Assembly: GCA_000824805.1 (NCBI GenBank)
Contig: CCNA01000061.1
Span: forward strand, 62,001 to 126,000
DNA length: 64,000 bases
Source of the DNA: Mesorhizobium sp. SOD10
Lineage (GTDB): Bacteria; Pseudomonadota; Alphaproteobacteria; Rhizobiales; Rhizobiaceae
Reading direction: 5' to 3'
Below, piece after piece: positions 7,010-14,371 of this stretch. The stretch's first letter is position 1. Every line of letters starts with the position of its first letter. Below the pieces are notes generated by a model that worked only from the letters and a program-made list of their open reading frames with translations, did no database searches and was not told the DNA's origin. The position numbers and the translations under genes were made by a program.

Positions 7010-7888
7010 ATGCGCAACCCTGCCGGCGGGGGCCGGTTATCCTTCATTCCACCGATGGTGCCCAAGCTGTTCCGATATCCGCCTAAGGGCGACGAGTGGA
7101 TTCACGAGGTCAAGCAGGACGGCTATCGAACACAGATCATCAAGGACCGCGACGGCATCCGGCTTTTCACCAGAAGGGGCTATGACTGGACCGGCGTATT
7201 TGCGGAGCTTGCGGCGGAGGCTACTGCGATCAAGGCCGACAACTTTATCCTTGAAGGCGAGACCATCAAGCTAAATGCAGCCGGCCTTGCCGACTTCAAA
7301 GCGCTTCAGAAAGCCATCGGCACCGGCAGGGCCAGGGACATCTATCTGGTCGCGTTCGACCTCCTTCATCTAAACGGCAAGGACTTTCGCGATGAGCCCG
7401 TGGAGAGGCGTCGCGAGATCCTTGAGGGGCTTATCCCGCCCAGCAATCGCATCCAGTTCAGCGAGGCCATGCCTGGCACCGGCGACGCGGTTTTCCACCT
7501 GGTCGACCTGGCCGGCGTAGAGGGAATGGTTTCGAAGCGGAAGGGCAGCCGCTACCGCAGCGGCCCAAGCACCGACTGGCACAAGGTGAAGTGTTTCCAG
7601 ACGAAGACGCTGGAGATCATCGGCGTCCAGCGCGACCCTGGCCAAGCCGTCCGCGTGTTGATGGCGGATAGGGGCCGATACGTTGGCGCCGCAGTCGTCA
7701 ACTTCAAGCTCGACCAGCGGCAACGGCTCTGGGACCAGGTACAGGGATTGATCGGCGCGCCACCTCCCAAGGAGCTGAAGAAAGAAAAAGCCGAGTGGCT
7801 GAAGCCCGGCCTGATGGGCGAGGTCGAGACGCTCAAGGGCGAGGAGAAGCTGCGCCACGCCTCCCTGAAACGTGCATGGAAAGGATGA
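7010..7888 (+). CDS. ATP-dependent DNA ligase, LigD-type ligase domain only
   Basis: 292 aa from ATG 7010 (GGAG 5 nt upstream; a TTG at 6995 also opens the frame). Nucleotidyltransferase motifs are intact: I with adenylated K35 (EVKQDGYR), III (FILEGE, E82), IIIa (DLLHLNGKDF), IV (EGMVSKRK, E171) and V (WHKVK, 190-194). An OB-fold follows (LEIIGVQRDPGQAVRVL). Unlike full LigD there is no phosphoesterase or polymerase domain, and no ku gene is nearby. It probably seals nicks in repair, perhaps alongside the SRAP protein 2 kb away. It is coupled to the gene at 7889. Confidence 0.88.
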   Translation: MRNPAGGGRLSFIPPMVPKLFRYPPKGDEWIHEVKQDGYRTQIIKDRDGIRLFTRRGYDWTGVFAELAAEATAIKADNFILEGETIKLNAAGLADFKALQKAIGTGRARDIYLVAFDLLHLNGKDFRDEPVERRREILEGLIPPSNRIQFSEAMPGTGDAVFHLVDLAGVEGMVSKRKGSRYRSGPSTDWHKVKCFQTKTLEIIGVQRDPGQAVRVLMADRGRYVGAAVVNFKLDQRQRLWDQVQGLIGAPPPKELKKEKAEWLKPGLMGEVETLKGEEKLRHASLKRAWKG

Positions 7889-8113
7889 GTGGAACACCCG
7901 CTGCGTCGGCTCTTTTTGAATGGGAGCGAGGACGCTGATTTGCTGGACGACGAGCCGAAGAAATTCGACCCGAGGGCAGACTTCGTGCGCATGGTGGCGC
8001 GGCAGACCGGCATCACCGAGGAGCAGGTGCGCGAGATCATGGCAATGGTCGGGCTCGACTATTCCTCCGTCATGAGGGAAGCCCGCATCGTGAAACGCGA
8101 CAATCCGAGTTGA
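7889..8113 (+). CDS. Small hypothetical protein coupled to the ligase
   Basis: 74 aa from a GTG that directly follows the ligase stop, with GGAAAGG just upstream. The second half (VRMVARQTGITEEQVREIMA, then MVGLDYSSVMREARIV) resembles the helical pattern of DUF3606-like proteins but not closely enough to name. A terminator follows at 8148. Confidence 0.65.
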   Translation: MEHPLRRLFLNGSEDADLLDDEPKKFDPRADFVRMVARQTGITEEQVREIMAMVGLDYSSVMREARIVKRDNPS

Positions 8114-8147
8114 TGTGTCGGTCCGGCCAGGGTGACTGATGGAGTGT

Positions 8148-8179
8148 GGCCCGGCTGCTCAGGGAGCCGGGCCTTTTTT
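8148..8179 (+). terminator. Rho-independent terminator of the ligase operon
   Basis: A 9-bp GC stem GGCCCGGCT/AGCCGGGCC (8148-8156 with 8165-8173) has an 8-nt loop and is followed by six T residues. It lies 35 nt after the stop at 8113. Confidence 0.88.
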
Positions 8180-8200
8180 GTGTCCAGGATCGCGCCTTTG

Positions 8201-8482
8201 TTACTCAGCGCTGTCTTTGACAACAACCCGGTGGTGTCTGTGATGACGGGAGGTTTTGATGACCACCTTTGTAGTGGAGTGATGATGGCGCCTGCCGTGA
8301 TCATAGAACGCCACCGTACCGTGGCGTCGGTGATGGAGACGATGTCCGTCTTTGATCACGACCGCGGTACCGTGATGATGATGCCTGTGGTGCGTTTTGA
8401 CCACCACATCAGCTTCGGCGGCGGATGCGACAGCCGGAGCGGCCATGCAGAACGCCAGAGCGGCGAAAAGCACTGTTTTCAT
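8201..8482 (-). CDS. Exported histidine-rich protein
   Basis: 93 aa from ATG 8482, which has AGGGA 7 nt upstream. A signal peptide (MKTVLFAALAFCMAAPAVAS) is followed by a mature part with several His clusters (HHRHHHH, HHRRH, RRHHH, RHHRHH), about 20 His in ~70 residues. Such proteins usually bind transition metals in the periplasm. It has no coupled neighbour. Confidence 0.7.
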   Translation of the reverse strand: MKTVLFAALAFCMAAPAVASAAEADVVVKTHHRHHHHGTAVVIKDGHRLHHRRHGTVAFYDHGRRHHHSTTKVVIKTSRHHRHHRVVVKDSAE

Positions 8483-8601
8483 TGCGAGATCCCTGTAAAT
8501 TGCATTGCCCCTTCGTCTCAATAATTGCCTGCTGCCACACTTGTTCCCTGGGCTCACAATTGGTCATTCTGACATGGTGAATTTTTTGACCAAAGTTGGT
8601 G

Positions 8602-8832
8602 CTATTGCGCCATCATCGTGCCCGTAAGGCTCCGCGCTTCGACACGCTGCAAGTAATGCGCGGGAATGTCCGGCCAAACAGCCTTGGCGCACTGGGCCGC
8701 GATCGGGTCTGGGCTGGGCTGAACGTCAGCTGCCCGGGTGGCGCCTGAAGACAAAAGCAGTGTTTGAGTGATCAGTGCCGAAAACCCGGCGACCTGTAAA
8801 AGCAGAGCGGCGATGGCGATCTTTTTGAGCAC
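8602..8832 (-). CDS. Small exported hypothetical protein
   Basis: 76 aa with a signal peptide (LKKIAIAALLLQVAGFSAL). The mature part of ~42 residues contains one Cys and WPDIPAHYLQRVE. Similar short exported proteins are common in rhizobia, but the function is unknown. Confidence 0.6.
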   Translation of the reverse strand: MLKKIAIAALLLQVAGFSALITQTLLLSSGATRAADVQPSPDPIAAQCAKAVWPDIPAHYLQRVEARSLTGTMMAQ

Positions 8833-9161
8833 GGCGCGACAACGCCGATGCCTGCCTTGTGTTCCGCGGCTCGGCTGTTTCGTTCAGTCTTTTTAGCGAA
8901 AGCGTCCCGTATACGGCTCGTGCTTCTGCTCTCGTCGCAGCGGATCGGTGGGTCCTGGAAGGCCGGAACGGTCATTTGTCCGCCTGCTGCATTGAATCTG
9001 CCGGCGCATGGAAGGCGCAAGGAGCAATAGGGGGATGCCTCTTGCCCCTGTGGCCACGAAAAGTTTCATGGAACGTGGCCCTGACCAGTTCGTTGGAGAG
9101 CGCGGCGCTAGGTAGGACTGGAACAAATACTTGTCGTGCCGCCGTTGGGGATGACCTGACA
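8833..9161. other. Intergenic region without a supported gene
   Basis: About 330 bp. It must contain the promoter of the minus-strand gene at 8602. Short open frames here overlap each other on both strands and show no ribosome sites or recognisable protein, so I call none. Confidence 0.5.
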
Positions 9162-9191
9162 GCCCGCCCGTGAATCCTATCTCGGGCGGGC
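9162..9191 (-). terminator. Hairpin downstream of the 9743-9202 gene pair
   Basis: GCCCGCCCG (9162-9170) pairs with CGGGCGGGC (9183-9191) over a 12-nt loop, 10 nt beyond the stop at 9202. The T-tract is poor. Confidence 0.5.
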
Positions 9192-9201
9192 CAGCTTCTT
9201 G

Positions 9202-9453
9202 TCACCAGGCTCGCGGCCGGCCGGCGCGGATCATCGCCCTGGCGAGTGCCAGCTCTGCTTCGACCTTGGCGTTTTCCTTCTGTGCCATGTTGTCGGCAGC
9301 GATCAGCCGGCGCAGCGAACCCTTGGCCTCATCACGCGTCCAGCCCGCCTCGATCATGCAGTCGATGATCGCCTGAAAACCTGGCTCCATCGCCTCCTGA
9401 CAGTCTATCTCCCTGTCGGCATACCTGCCCTGCTGCCTTGGTGTGCTGATCAT
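9202..9453 (-). CDS. Hypothetical protein, second of a pair
   Basis: 83 aa. It is helical, with GFQAIIDCMIEAGWTRDEAK and a charged C-terminus (AKVEAELALARAMIRAG). The start overlaps the stop of the gene at 9450 by 4 nt. I do not recognise a family; the spacing supports it being real. Confidence 0.6.
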   Translation of the reverse strand: MISTPRQQGRYADREIDCQEAMEPGFQAIIDCMIEAGWTRDEAKGSLRRLIAADNMAQKENAKVEAELALARAMIRAGRPRAW

Positions 9454-9743
9454 GCGTTGCCGTCCACGGCCGTTTCTTCATCAAGGGCGTAAGGCACCGG
9501 CAGGTAGGCGTTAGCCGTCAACCAATCGCCCACGATCGTGCGAACAAGTTCCGTTTTCGACAGACCCATCTCGGCCGCCAGACCCGCAAGCGGCTCCTCG
9601 ACGTCCGGATCAAGGACGAGACCGGTGACATTCCTGAGCATCAGGGCGGCCCGCCTGAGCATGATCTGCAAATCCGCGCGGGAAATCTCGGCGATCTGAG
9701 CGGCGGCCGCGTCAAGTTCGCTGGCAATAGTCATGCGGGACAT
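9450..9743 (-). CDS. Hypothetical protein, first of a pair, RHH-like C-terminus
   Basis: 97 aa from ATG 9743, preceded by GGAGGTGTTA; an ATG at 9755 lies on that ribosome site itself. The C-terminal stretch LAAEMGLSKTELVRTIVGDW looks like the helix pair of a ribbon-helix-helix regulator, but a clear beta-strand is not evident. It is coupled to the gene at 9202. It could be an antitoxin-like regulator, though its partner shows no toxin signature. Confidence 0.6.
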   Translation of the reverse strand: MSRMTIASELDAAAAQIAEISRADLQIMLRRAALMLRNVTGLVLDPDVEEPLAGLAAEMGLSKTELVRTIVGDWLTANAYLPVPYALDEETAVDGNA

Positions 9744-9927
9744 TAACACCTCCATTACAGATAGCGTTCACCTTCGGCTCGGTGCTCGTAGCAGAACCAG
9801 TGGGGTGCTTGCTTCGGCTTGGCGAAACCCCATCCGGCGTCCTTTCCACAGCCCTCGTGCTCGCAAAAGTGGTGGTGGACGCCCGGCTGAGTGGCGTATT
9901 CGTGCCTGGGCAGTCGAATTTCGTCGC

Positions 9928-10620
9928 TCATAGCGGATTGATTGGTCCAACGAGCCCGGAATGATCATTGGGCTGCTTGTTAATCGCGGCTGAATTCACC
10001 TCTCGGCCAACACGGTTGAATTGGAGCTGACCGTCTATATCATGTGAGAGCAGTTCCTTGAGATCGCCTACCAACGTTTCGGCATTCAGCCAGGCGTCAT
10101 AGTAGGCTGGATCGAGTATCAGCGGCTGCCGATCGTGAAGCTGCCGCATCGGTCCGCCGGCAGGCTCGGTGATGATCGTGCAGCTCGTGACGTCCAGCAC
10201 CTTGTTGTAGGCCCACAGGCCGGCGAACGAAAACGGGGCGTGGTCGGGCAGGAAGATGTGCCACGGGTCCTTGCCGCGATCCGCCGGACTGATAGTCCAT
10301 TCGTAAAAGCCATCGGCCGGGATCAGGCAGTGCTTCGATTTGAAGGCGTCGCGAAATGCAGGGGTAGTATCGACAGTCTCGATACGCGCATTGAACATCG
10401 GCGCCTTGGGCATCTCTTTTGCCCAAAAAGGCACCAACCACCAACGGCCAATTCGAACCTTGTGATTGCCGTCGTCCGCTGCCGTGATAAACGGCACCTC
10501 GTCGGTCGGCGCGATGTTGTAGCGGGGCGCGTCGTTGCGGCCCACGTCGGCGGGTGCCGTCAGCCGGTAGAGGCGATGGATTTCCGACCACGGCAAGTAT
10601 CTAGTGTAGCGTCCGCACAT
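9928..10620 (-). CDS. SRAP-domain protein, abasic-site crosslinker (YedK/HMCES family)
   Basis: 230 aa, a full SRAP domain. Cys2 (MCGRYT) forms the thiazolidine crosslink to abasic DNA after Met removal. Also visible are N35 (YNIAPT), E108 (DGFYEW) and H162 in LHDRQPLIL, where the family normally has HDRMP. It protects abasic sites in single-stranded DNA during replication. It starts a minus-strand run with the genes at 10630 and 10907 upstream, and it lies 2 kb from the LigD-type ligase, suggesting a repair cluster. Confidence 0.9.
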   Translation of the reverse strand: MCGRYTRYLPWSEIHRLYRLTAPADVGRNDAPRYNIAPTDEVPFITAADDGNHKVRIGRWWLVPFWAKEMPKAPMFNARIETVDTTPAFRDAFKSKHCLIPADGFYEWTISPADRGKDPWHIFLPDHAPFSFAGLWAYNKVLDVTSCTIITEPAGGPMRQLHDRQPLILDPAYYDAWLNAETLVGDLKELLSHDIDGQLQFNRVGREVNSAAINKQPNDHSGLVGPINPL

Positions 10621-10629
10621 TGGCGCTGA

Positions 10630-10893
10630 TCACTCCATGTCGGGCACGTCGCCGCTCACAAAGAGGGTATTTGGCGGCCCATAATCCCCGAGCGCCGGAT
10701 CGGCATCCCGGCTCCAGGCTATAACGCCGGCGTGCTTGCCAGCTAGCGCTTTGGCAGTCCGGATCGCCCGCTCTTCGCTTTGCTGATCGGCCGGCCCGTA
10801 CATCGGAAACAGCTCGCCATCTTCGCCGCGGTCAAAGGCGACCACGACAATGAGCTTCGGCTTCCTTTGCTCGGGAAGAACGTGGATCGACAT
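10630..10893 (-). CDS. Hypothetical protein upstream of SRAP gene
   Basis: 87 aa from ATG 10893 with GAAAGG 8 nt upstream. It has alpha/beta character: KLIVVVAFDRGEDGELFPMY, then ERAIRTAKALAGKHAGVIAW. It sits 9 bp from the SRAP start and 13 bp from the gene at 10907, so it is likely one operon. Family unknown to me. Confidence 0.65.
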   Translation of the reverse strand: MSIHVLPEQRKPKLIVVVAFDRGEDGELFPMYGPADQQSEERAIRTAKALAGKHAGVIAWSRDADPALGDYGPPNTLFVSGDVPDME

Positions 10894-10906
10894 TCGACAG
10901 CCTTTC

Positions 10907-11497
10907 TCAGTTGAGCGGTGCCGATCCCGCTTCAAGCGCCTCGATCGCGTCGAGCACTGCCTGGCGTTTTGGCTCGATAGGCTCATCCGGGTAGAAGCGC
11001 GCGAGCGACAGCGAGGTGTGAGCAACCGTTACCGCGCTGACCAGCTGCTGCGCTTTCGAAGTATCCGGAACCTCTGCAGTGGCCGCGAGCGCCAGGAAAA
11101 ATACGCGATTGTCCCAGAACTCCCCTTGGCCATATTCAGCTTGGATGATCTCGCGCATTCGCGCCAGCGCGGTTGCTCGGTCCGCTAACTCCGTCTCGGG
11201 ATCGTGGAGCAGCTGCAGGCCGCTGACCTGGCTACGTTTCTCTTCCGGCCAGCCCTCGCAACAGGCATCGATTGCGGCATTGCTAGCCGCCCACCAGACC
11301 TCGGCGGCAGCATACTCATCCTCCGATGGCTCTTGGTCCGGCGGAAAGCCCATGTCGTCCCAACGTTCGACAGCGAACGAGCCGCTGGCGGCATCGTCTG
11401 CTGTCATTCCGGCGCGGTCGAGCACTGCTGTTGCAGCGGCGATGCCGCGCTGTTTTTCTTCACGGGTGGCGCCGCTGGCGTCCATCATGATGTCCAT
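10907..11497 (-). CDS. Hypothetical protein, first of the SRAP operon
   Basis: 196 aa from ATG 11497, chosen because GGGAGG lies 6 nt upstream; the frame opens earlier at 11536. It is acidic and helical, with Trp-rich patches (VERWDDMGFPPDQEP, AAEVWWAASNAAIDACCEGW). No catalytic motif recognised. Confidence 0.65.
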   Translation of the reverse strand: MDIMMDASGATREEKQRGIAAATAVLDRAGMTADDAASGSFAVERWDDMGFPPDQEPSEDEYAAAEVWWAASNAAIDACCEGWPEEKRSQVSGLQLLHDPETELADRATALARMREIIQAEYGQGEFWDNRVFFLALAATAEVPDTSKAQQLVSAVTVAHTSLSLARFYPDEPIEPKRQAVLDAIEALEAGSAPLN

Positions 11498-11599
11498 GAC
11501 CGGCCTCCCTGTGGCTGTCAGGAATCTAGTGAACAAAAAGAGAACGAAAGAGTCAAGAGACCCCTTGACCGGGCAGGAATATGTTCCTCATTTCAGCAT

Positions 11600-11917
11600 A
11601 TGCCGGAGCAACCCGAGAAGTGGCCGAGAGGCGCTGCGTGGACCCTGACGCATGCCCATGACGCGGGGCAAGTGGCGGGCATCCGCTGCGCCCGCTGCAA
11701 CATCACGCGCTACTATAAGCCGCTTGAATTGCGGGAGGTCATAGGCAACGTCACGATCGACGATGTGCGGGAAAAGGTCCGATGCCAGCAGTGTAAAAGC
11801 CGGGAATGGATGAGCGCGCAGCTATTCCATCCGACCGGAGAGCAGGCCCACACGATCCGCTTTCGGCGGCTGGTGGAAATCCGATGGGAGAAGCGGGTGA
11901 TCTGGAGGGACGAGTAA
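11600..11917 (+). CDS. Small zinc-ribbon-like hypothetical protein
   Basis: 105 aa from ATG 11600. Two CxxC motifs (IRCARCN at ~29-35 and VRCQQCKS at ~60-67) frame a possible zinc ribbon, and the C-terminus is basic (FRRLVEIRWEKRVIWRDE). It is divergent from the SRAP operon. It may bind nucleic acid; there is no direct evidence. Confidence 0.65.
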   Translation: MPEQPEKWPRGAAWTLTHAHDAGQVAGIRCARCNITRYYKPLELREVIGNVTIDDVREKVRCQQCKSREWMSAQLFHPTGEQAHTIRFRRLVEIRWEKRVIWRDE

Positions 11918-11982
11918 ACTCGGCAGAGCGGTCACAATGCTCCCTTCTGGCGGAAGGACGACCAACTGTTCGTGAGTCCGCG

Positions 11983-12921
11983 TCAGGGTGCCTCTGCAGC
12001 GGCCTTTTCCAGTACGCGGATTTTTTCGTCGTACTCAGCCAGAGCTTTCCCCGAGCAGGTGCTCGCTAGGTTCTCAACACAAGTCTCGAACTTCGAGAGC
12101 AGGCCTGCATATTGGGCAACTCCATAATGGCCATATTTTCGCGAGATCTTGTACCGGGTCACCTCGGCATACGTGGTGTTGACGTACCCTAGGCCAAAAT
12201 CCCTCAGCTGCCTGTAGCTGAGTTGCCTGATCTCCGTCGATGGGACCGCCTTCATTGCTTCGACAATCGATCTGTCCACGCCGTTTTTTTCCGCATACTC
12301 AGCTATCTTTTCGTACTCCGTGGAAAAATAACTGTTCACGTTTTCCTCGGTGATAGGCACGTCGCTTGGAAGTTGATCAACGGACATCCTATGGATTCCG
12401 ACGTCCTCGTCGATGTAAACTCTCCTGTGCGCAGCCATCAAGATAAGCACGCATGCGCTATAGCAATGCCCCTGAACAATTGCGGTGTCCGTGACGCTAT
12501 TGACAACGGTGCCAATCTGCAGTGCCGCCTCAACTTGTCCGCCTTCGCTATTCAGAAAAAGCCTTCTGAAGAAGCTATGGCCAGACTTTCGCGTAAACTC
12601 TGCATTCGTAGAGAAGAAGTAAGCATCGGCAAAGTTTATTGGTCCGATCACGTGCACGTCCAAAACAGCGGGTGGGGGGCAGTCATCGGCGGCGTAAACA
12701 GCGCTAAGCATGAATTTCTTCATGGCACTCTCGTCGACGCAAGTCATGCATTGATAGTCGGATTCGAACCTGCCGACTTCCTTGGCACCCTCACCGTTGT
12801 CCGCGCAGGAGATAAGCAAATCAGCCTTCGATGGCCAAGTGCTCGAAACCTGAACGAGGACAGCAATGGAAGTCACCAGGGTTAGGCGGATCAATAGCCG
12901 TTTGCCAAGCTGCTTCCACAT
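11983..12921 (-). CDS. Exported ClpP/crotonase-fold serine-protease-like protein
   Basis: 312 aa with an N-terminal signal or anchor (LIRLTLVTSIAVLVQVSS). The core matches periplasmic ClpP-like proteins of the COG3904 type: LNSEGGQVEAALQIGTVV, then GHCYSACVLILMAA with nucleophile candidate S155, then GIHRM with H177. Six or more cysteines suggest disulfides in the periplasm. It is divergent from the XRE regulator at 13051. The substrate is unknown, and a role in the defence module is unproven. Confidence 0.7.
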   Translation of the reverse strand: MWKQLGKRLLIRLTLVTSIAVLVQVSSTWPSKADLLISCADNGEGAKEVGRFESDYQCMTCVDESAMKKFMLSAVYAADDCPPPAVLDVHVIGPINFADAYFFSTNAEFTRKSGHSFFRRLFLNSEGGQVEAALQIGTVVNSVTDTAIVQGHCYSACVLILMAAHRRVYIDEDVGIHRMSVDQLPSDVPITEENVNSYFSTEYEKIAEYAEKNGVDRSIVEAMKAVPSTEIRQLSYRQLRDFGLGYVNTTYAEVTRYKISRKYGHYGVAQYAGLLSKFETCVENLASTCSGKALAEYDEKIRVLEKAAAEAP

Positions 12922-13003
12922 CGGTTCCTTGCCTTTCGTCGGCCCGGAGAAGGATCCCGGCGCGATCCCGATGGACTCAAGAAAGAGGTGAGGCGGCCTA
13001 CAT

Positions 13004-13011
13004 ACTATAGT
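13004..13011. promoter_or_regulatory. ACTATAGT palindrome upstream of the XRE gene
   Basis: The perfect 8-bp palindrome ACTATAGT lies 40 bp before the regulator. It resembles the GACT-N3-AGTC core of restriction-modification controller (C-protein) boxes. It could be an autoregulatory site of the XRE protein. The evidence is only motif resemblance. Confidence 0.3.
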
Positions 13012-13050
13012 TGATAAACTCGGAATCTGTAAACTGCCATCCCTCGGCGC

Positions 13051-13266
13051 ATGGACATGCGCAAACTGGTAGGCCAGAACTTTGCCCGCTTACGGCGGGA
13101 GAAGGGCCTCACACAGGAGCAGGTCGAAGAGCGCTCAGGCTTCAGCCAGCAATACCTCAGCGGCCTTGAACGCGGTCATCGAAACCCTACGGTCGTGACG
13201 CTCTTCGAACTCGCGCAGGCGCTTGGTGTAAGCCATATCGATTTGGTCAGACCGCCCACCGAATAG
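13051..13266 (+). CDS. XRE-family regulator, possible restriction-modification controller
   Basis: 71 aa, almost entirely one HTH-XRE domain: FARLRREKGLTQEQVEERSG, FSQQYLSGLERG, then LFELAQALGV. Size and layout match small controller proteins that time restriction after modification, although generic XRE repressors look alike. It is the only stand-alone regulator between the cargo genes and the methyltransferase-DptFGH-like operon, but that operon's promoter lies 12 kb away at 25.6 kb. ATG 13051 or 13057 may be used; the ribosome site is weak. Confidence 0.75.
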   Translation: MDMRKLVGQNFARLRREKGLTQEQVEERSGFSQQYLSGLERGHRNPTVVTLFELAQALGVSHIDLVRPPTE

Positions 13267-13609
13267 CAAGCAGCAGGAGGACACCTGACTATGTCCGGCG
13301 GCTGGATCGTGGACAGCTGAATGGACGCGAAATCCCATGCTTGCAGTGATCCTCGACTAATCACGAATCTGCATGCACACCCGCAAATATAGGCTTGGTG
13401 CTCAGGGGCGGCGATATCAGTGCAAGAGTGCCGTAGTTGTCGATGAGATCTTTGAGCCTTTTCAGCTCAGATAAGCAGGCGGATAACGTGACGTTGCTGC
13501 TCAGGGCCGCGAGCAGGTAAAGACCGGCAACAATACGAACCAACTGGCAATAGACCGGTTGCCAGCGAAGCGCATCCGGCCCCCCTGACCGAGCAGCCAG
13601 CCAATTTGG
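13267..13609. other. Intergenic region with a hairpin; no firm gene
   Basis: CTGGCAA (13544-13550) pairs with TTGCCAG (13559-13565), 45 nt beyond the stop of the minus-strand gene at 13610, so it may be its terminator. A 60-codon minus-strand frame at 13361-13543 has no ribosome site or recognisable sequence and is left uncalled. Confidence 0.45.
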
Positions 13610-14035
13610 TCAGGTAGCCATCGCTGCGATCATAGTGGCAATACGGTTGGCCTCTGCGGCGGTCAGGTCGCTGGGCAGACCATCAATCTTGACCAAACCG
13701 GCTCGTATTGGGATCGAAAGGGTGCCCATCGTGGCGGGGGTGCCGCTGATTTTGCCTTCGGCTGCGATAAACCCGGCGAAGCTCTTGATTGCGGCGCGAA
13801 CCCGGCCTTCATACGATGCAGCCGTGCTATCGCCCAGATCGGTATTGGCCTGGCGAAACCTAGCAAACAGAGCGTGGAGGTCGATGTTGAAGACGTTCGC
13901 CTTTTCTGCATCGGTGGCACATTCGAACACGCGATTGAGAGAGCTATGATACGAGTTCGCGGTATTGGGGGTTAACTTGCCGCGAATAAGCTGCTGGCCC
14001 ACGAAGTTGGTGAGCGTATCAAAATCCGTTTGCAT
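13610..14035 (-). CDS. Stand-alone integrase-type core-binding (SAM-like) domain protein
   Basis: 141 aa from ATG 14035 (AAGGAG 6 nt upstream). Residues ~1-95 resemble the N-terminal SAM-like core-binding domain of tyrosine recombinases (a helical bundle with LTPNTANSYHSSLNRVFEC and TAASYEGRVRAAIKSF), but no catalytic domain follows. Instead there is a compact tail, LSIPIRAGLVKIDGLPSDLT followed by an acidic helix. So it is a DNA-binding protein and not a truncated integrase. It lies just beyond vsr and is transcribed in the same direction, and it may regulate the defence operon. Confidence 0.65.
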   Translation of the reverse strand: MQTDFDTLTNFVGQQLIRGKLTPNTANSYHSSLNRVFECATDAEKANVFNIDLHALFARFRQANTDLGDSTAASYEGRVRAAIKSFAGFIAAEGKISGTPATMGTLSIPIRAGLVKIDGLPSDLTAAEANRIATMIAAMAT

Positions 14036-14371
14036 GGCAGCTCCTTTTTTGATGCGTTGCAATGCAAATAATTGCTTAGCAATGTATGGAATGCAAGCCC
14101 CATCGCAGGATCATGCCTACGAGCACGCAGGCAGCGGACCTGCCGCTACCCAGAGCGAGGAGGCGTAATAGCTTCGAGGGCGAATGGTATCGACGGGAGC
14201 AGAGGGATGTCAGCTCACCGAAAGGCCCGCTCAACTCCTCATGAAGGCACGAACTACTAGTCTAATGATGACGGCACGAAGCGGCCGGCAAGCCGGCCCG
14301 GGAGGCGCCTCTCTGCAAGTACGCCGGTAAAATGGAATGGAGCCCAGTCGAATGCGTAAACAGAGCCCAGG
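14036..14371. promoter_or_regulatory. Upstream region with ATTGC/GCAAT repeats
   Basis: This 336-bp gap lies between vsr and the core-binding-domain gene. Near 14057-14083 there is GCAAT (14059), then ATTGC-TTA-GCAAT (14071-14083), just upstream of the gene at 14035. They are likely operator half-sites of its promoter. No gene is supported in the rest. Confidence 0.4.

Noticed and set aside
13361..13543. 60-codon minus-strand frame with a hydrophobic N-terminus
   Set aside because: No ribosome site and no recognisable sequence. It may be a small gene but the evidence is too thin.
13610..14035. Truncated integrase pseudogene
   Set aside because: It has a good start, a ribosome site and a distinct C-terminal segment in place of a broken catalytic domain.
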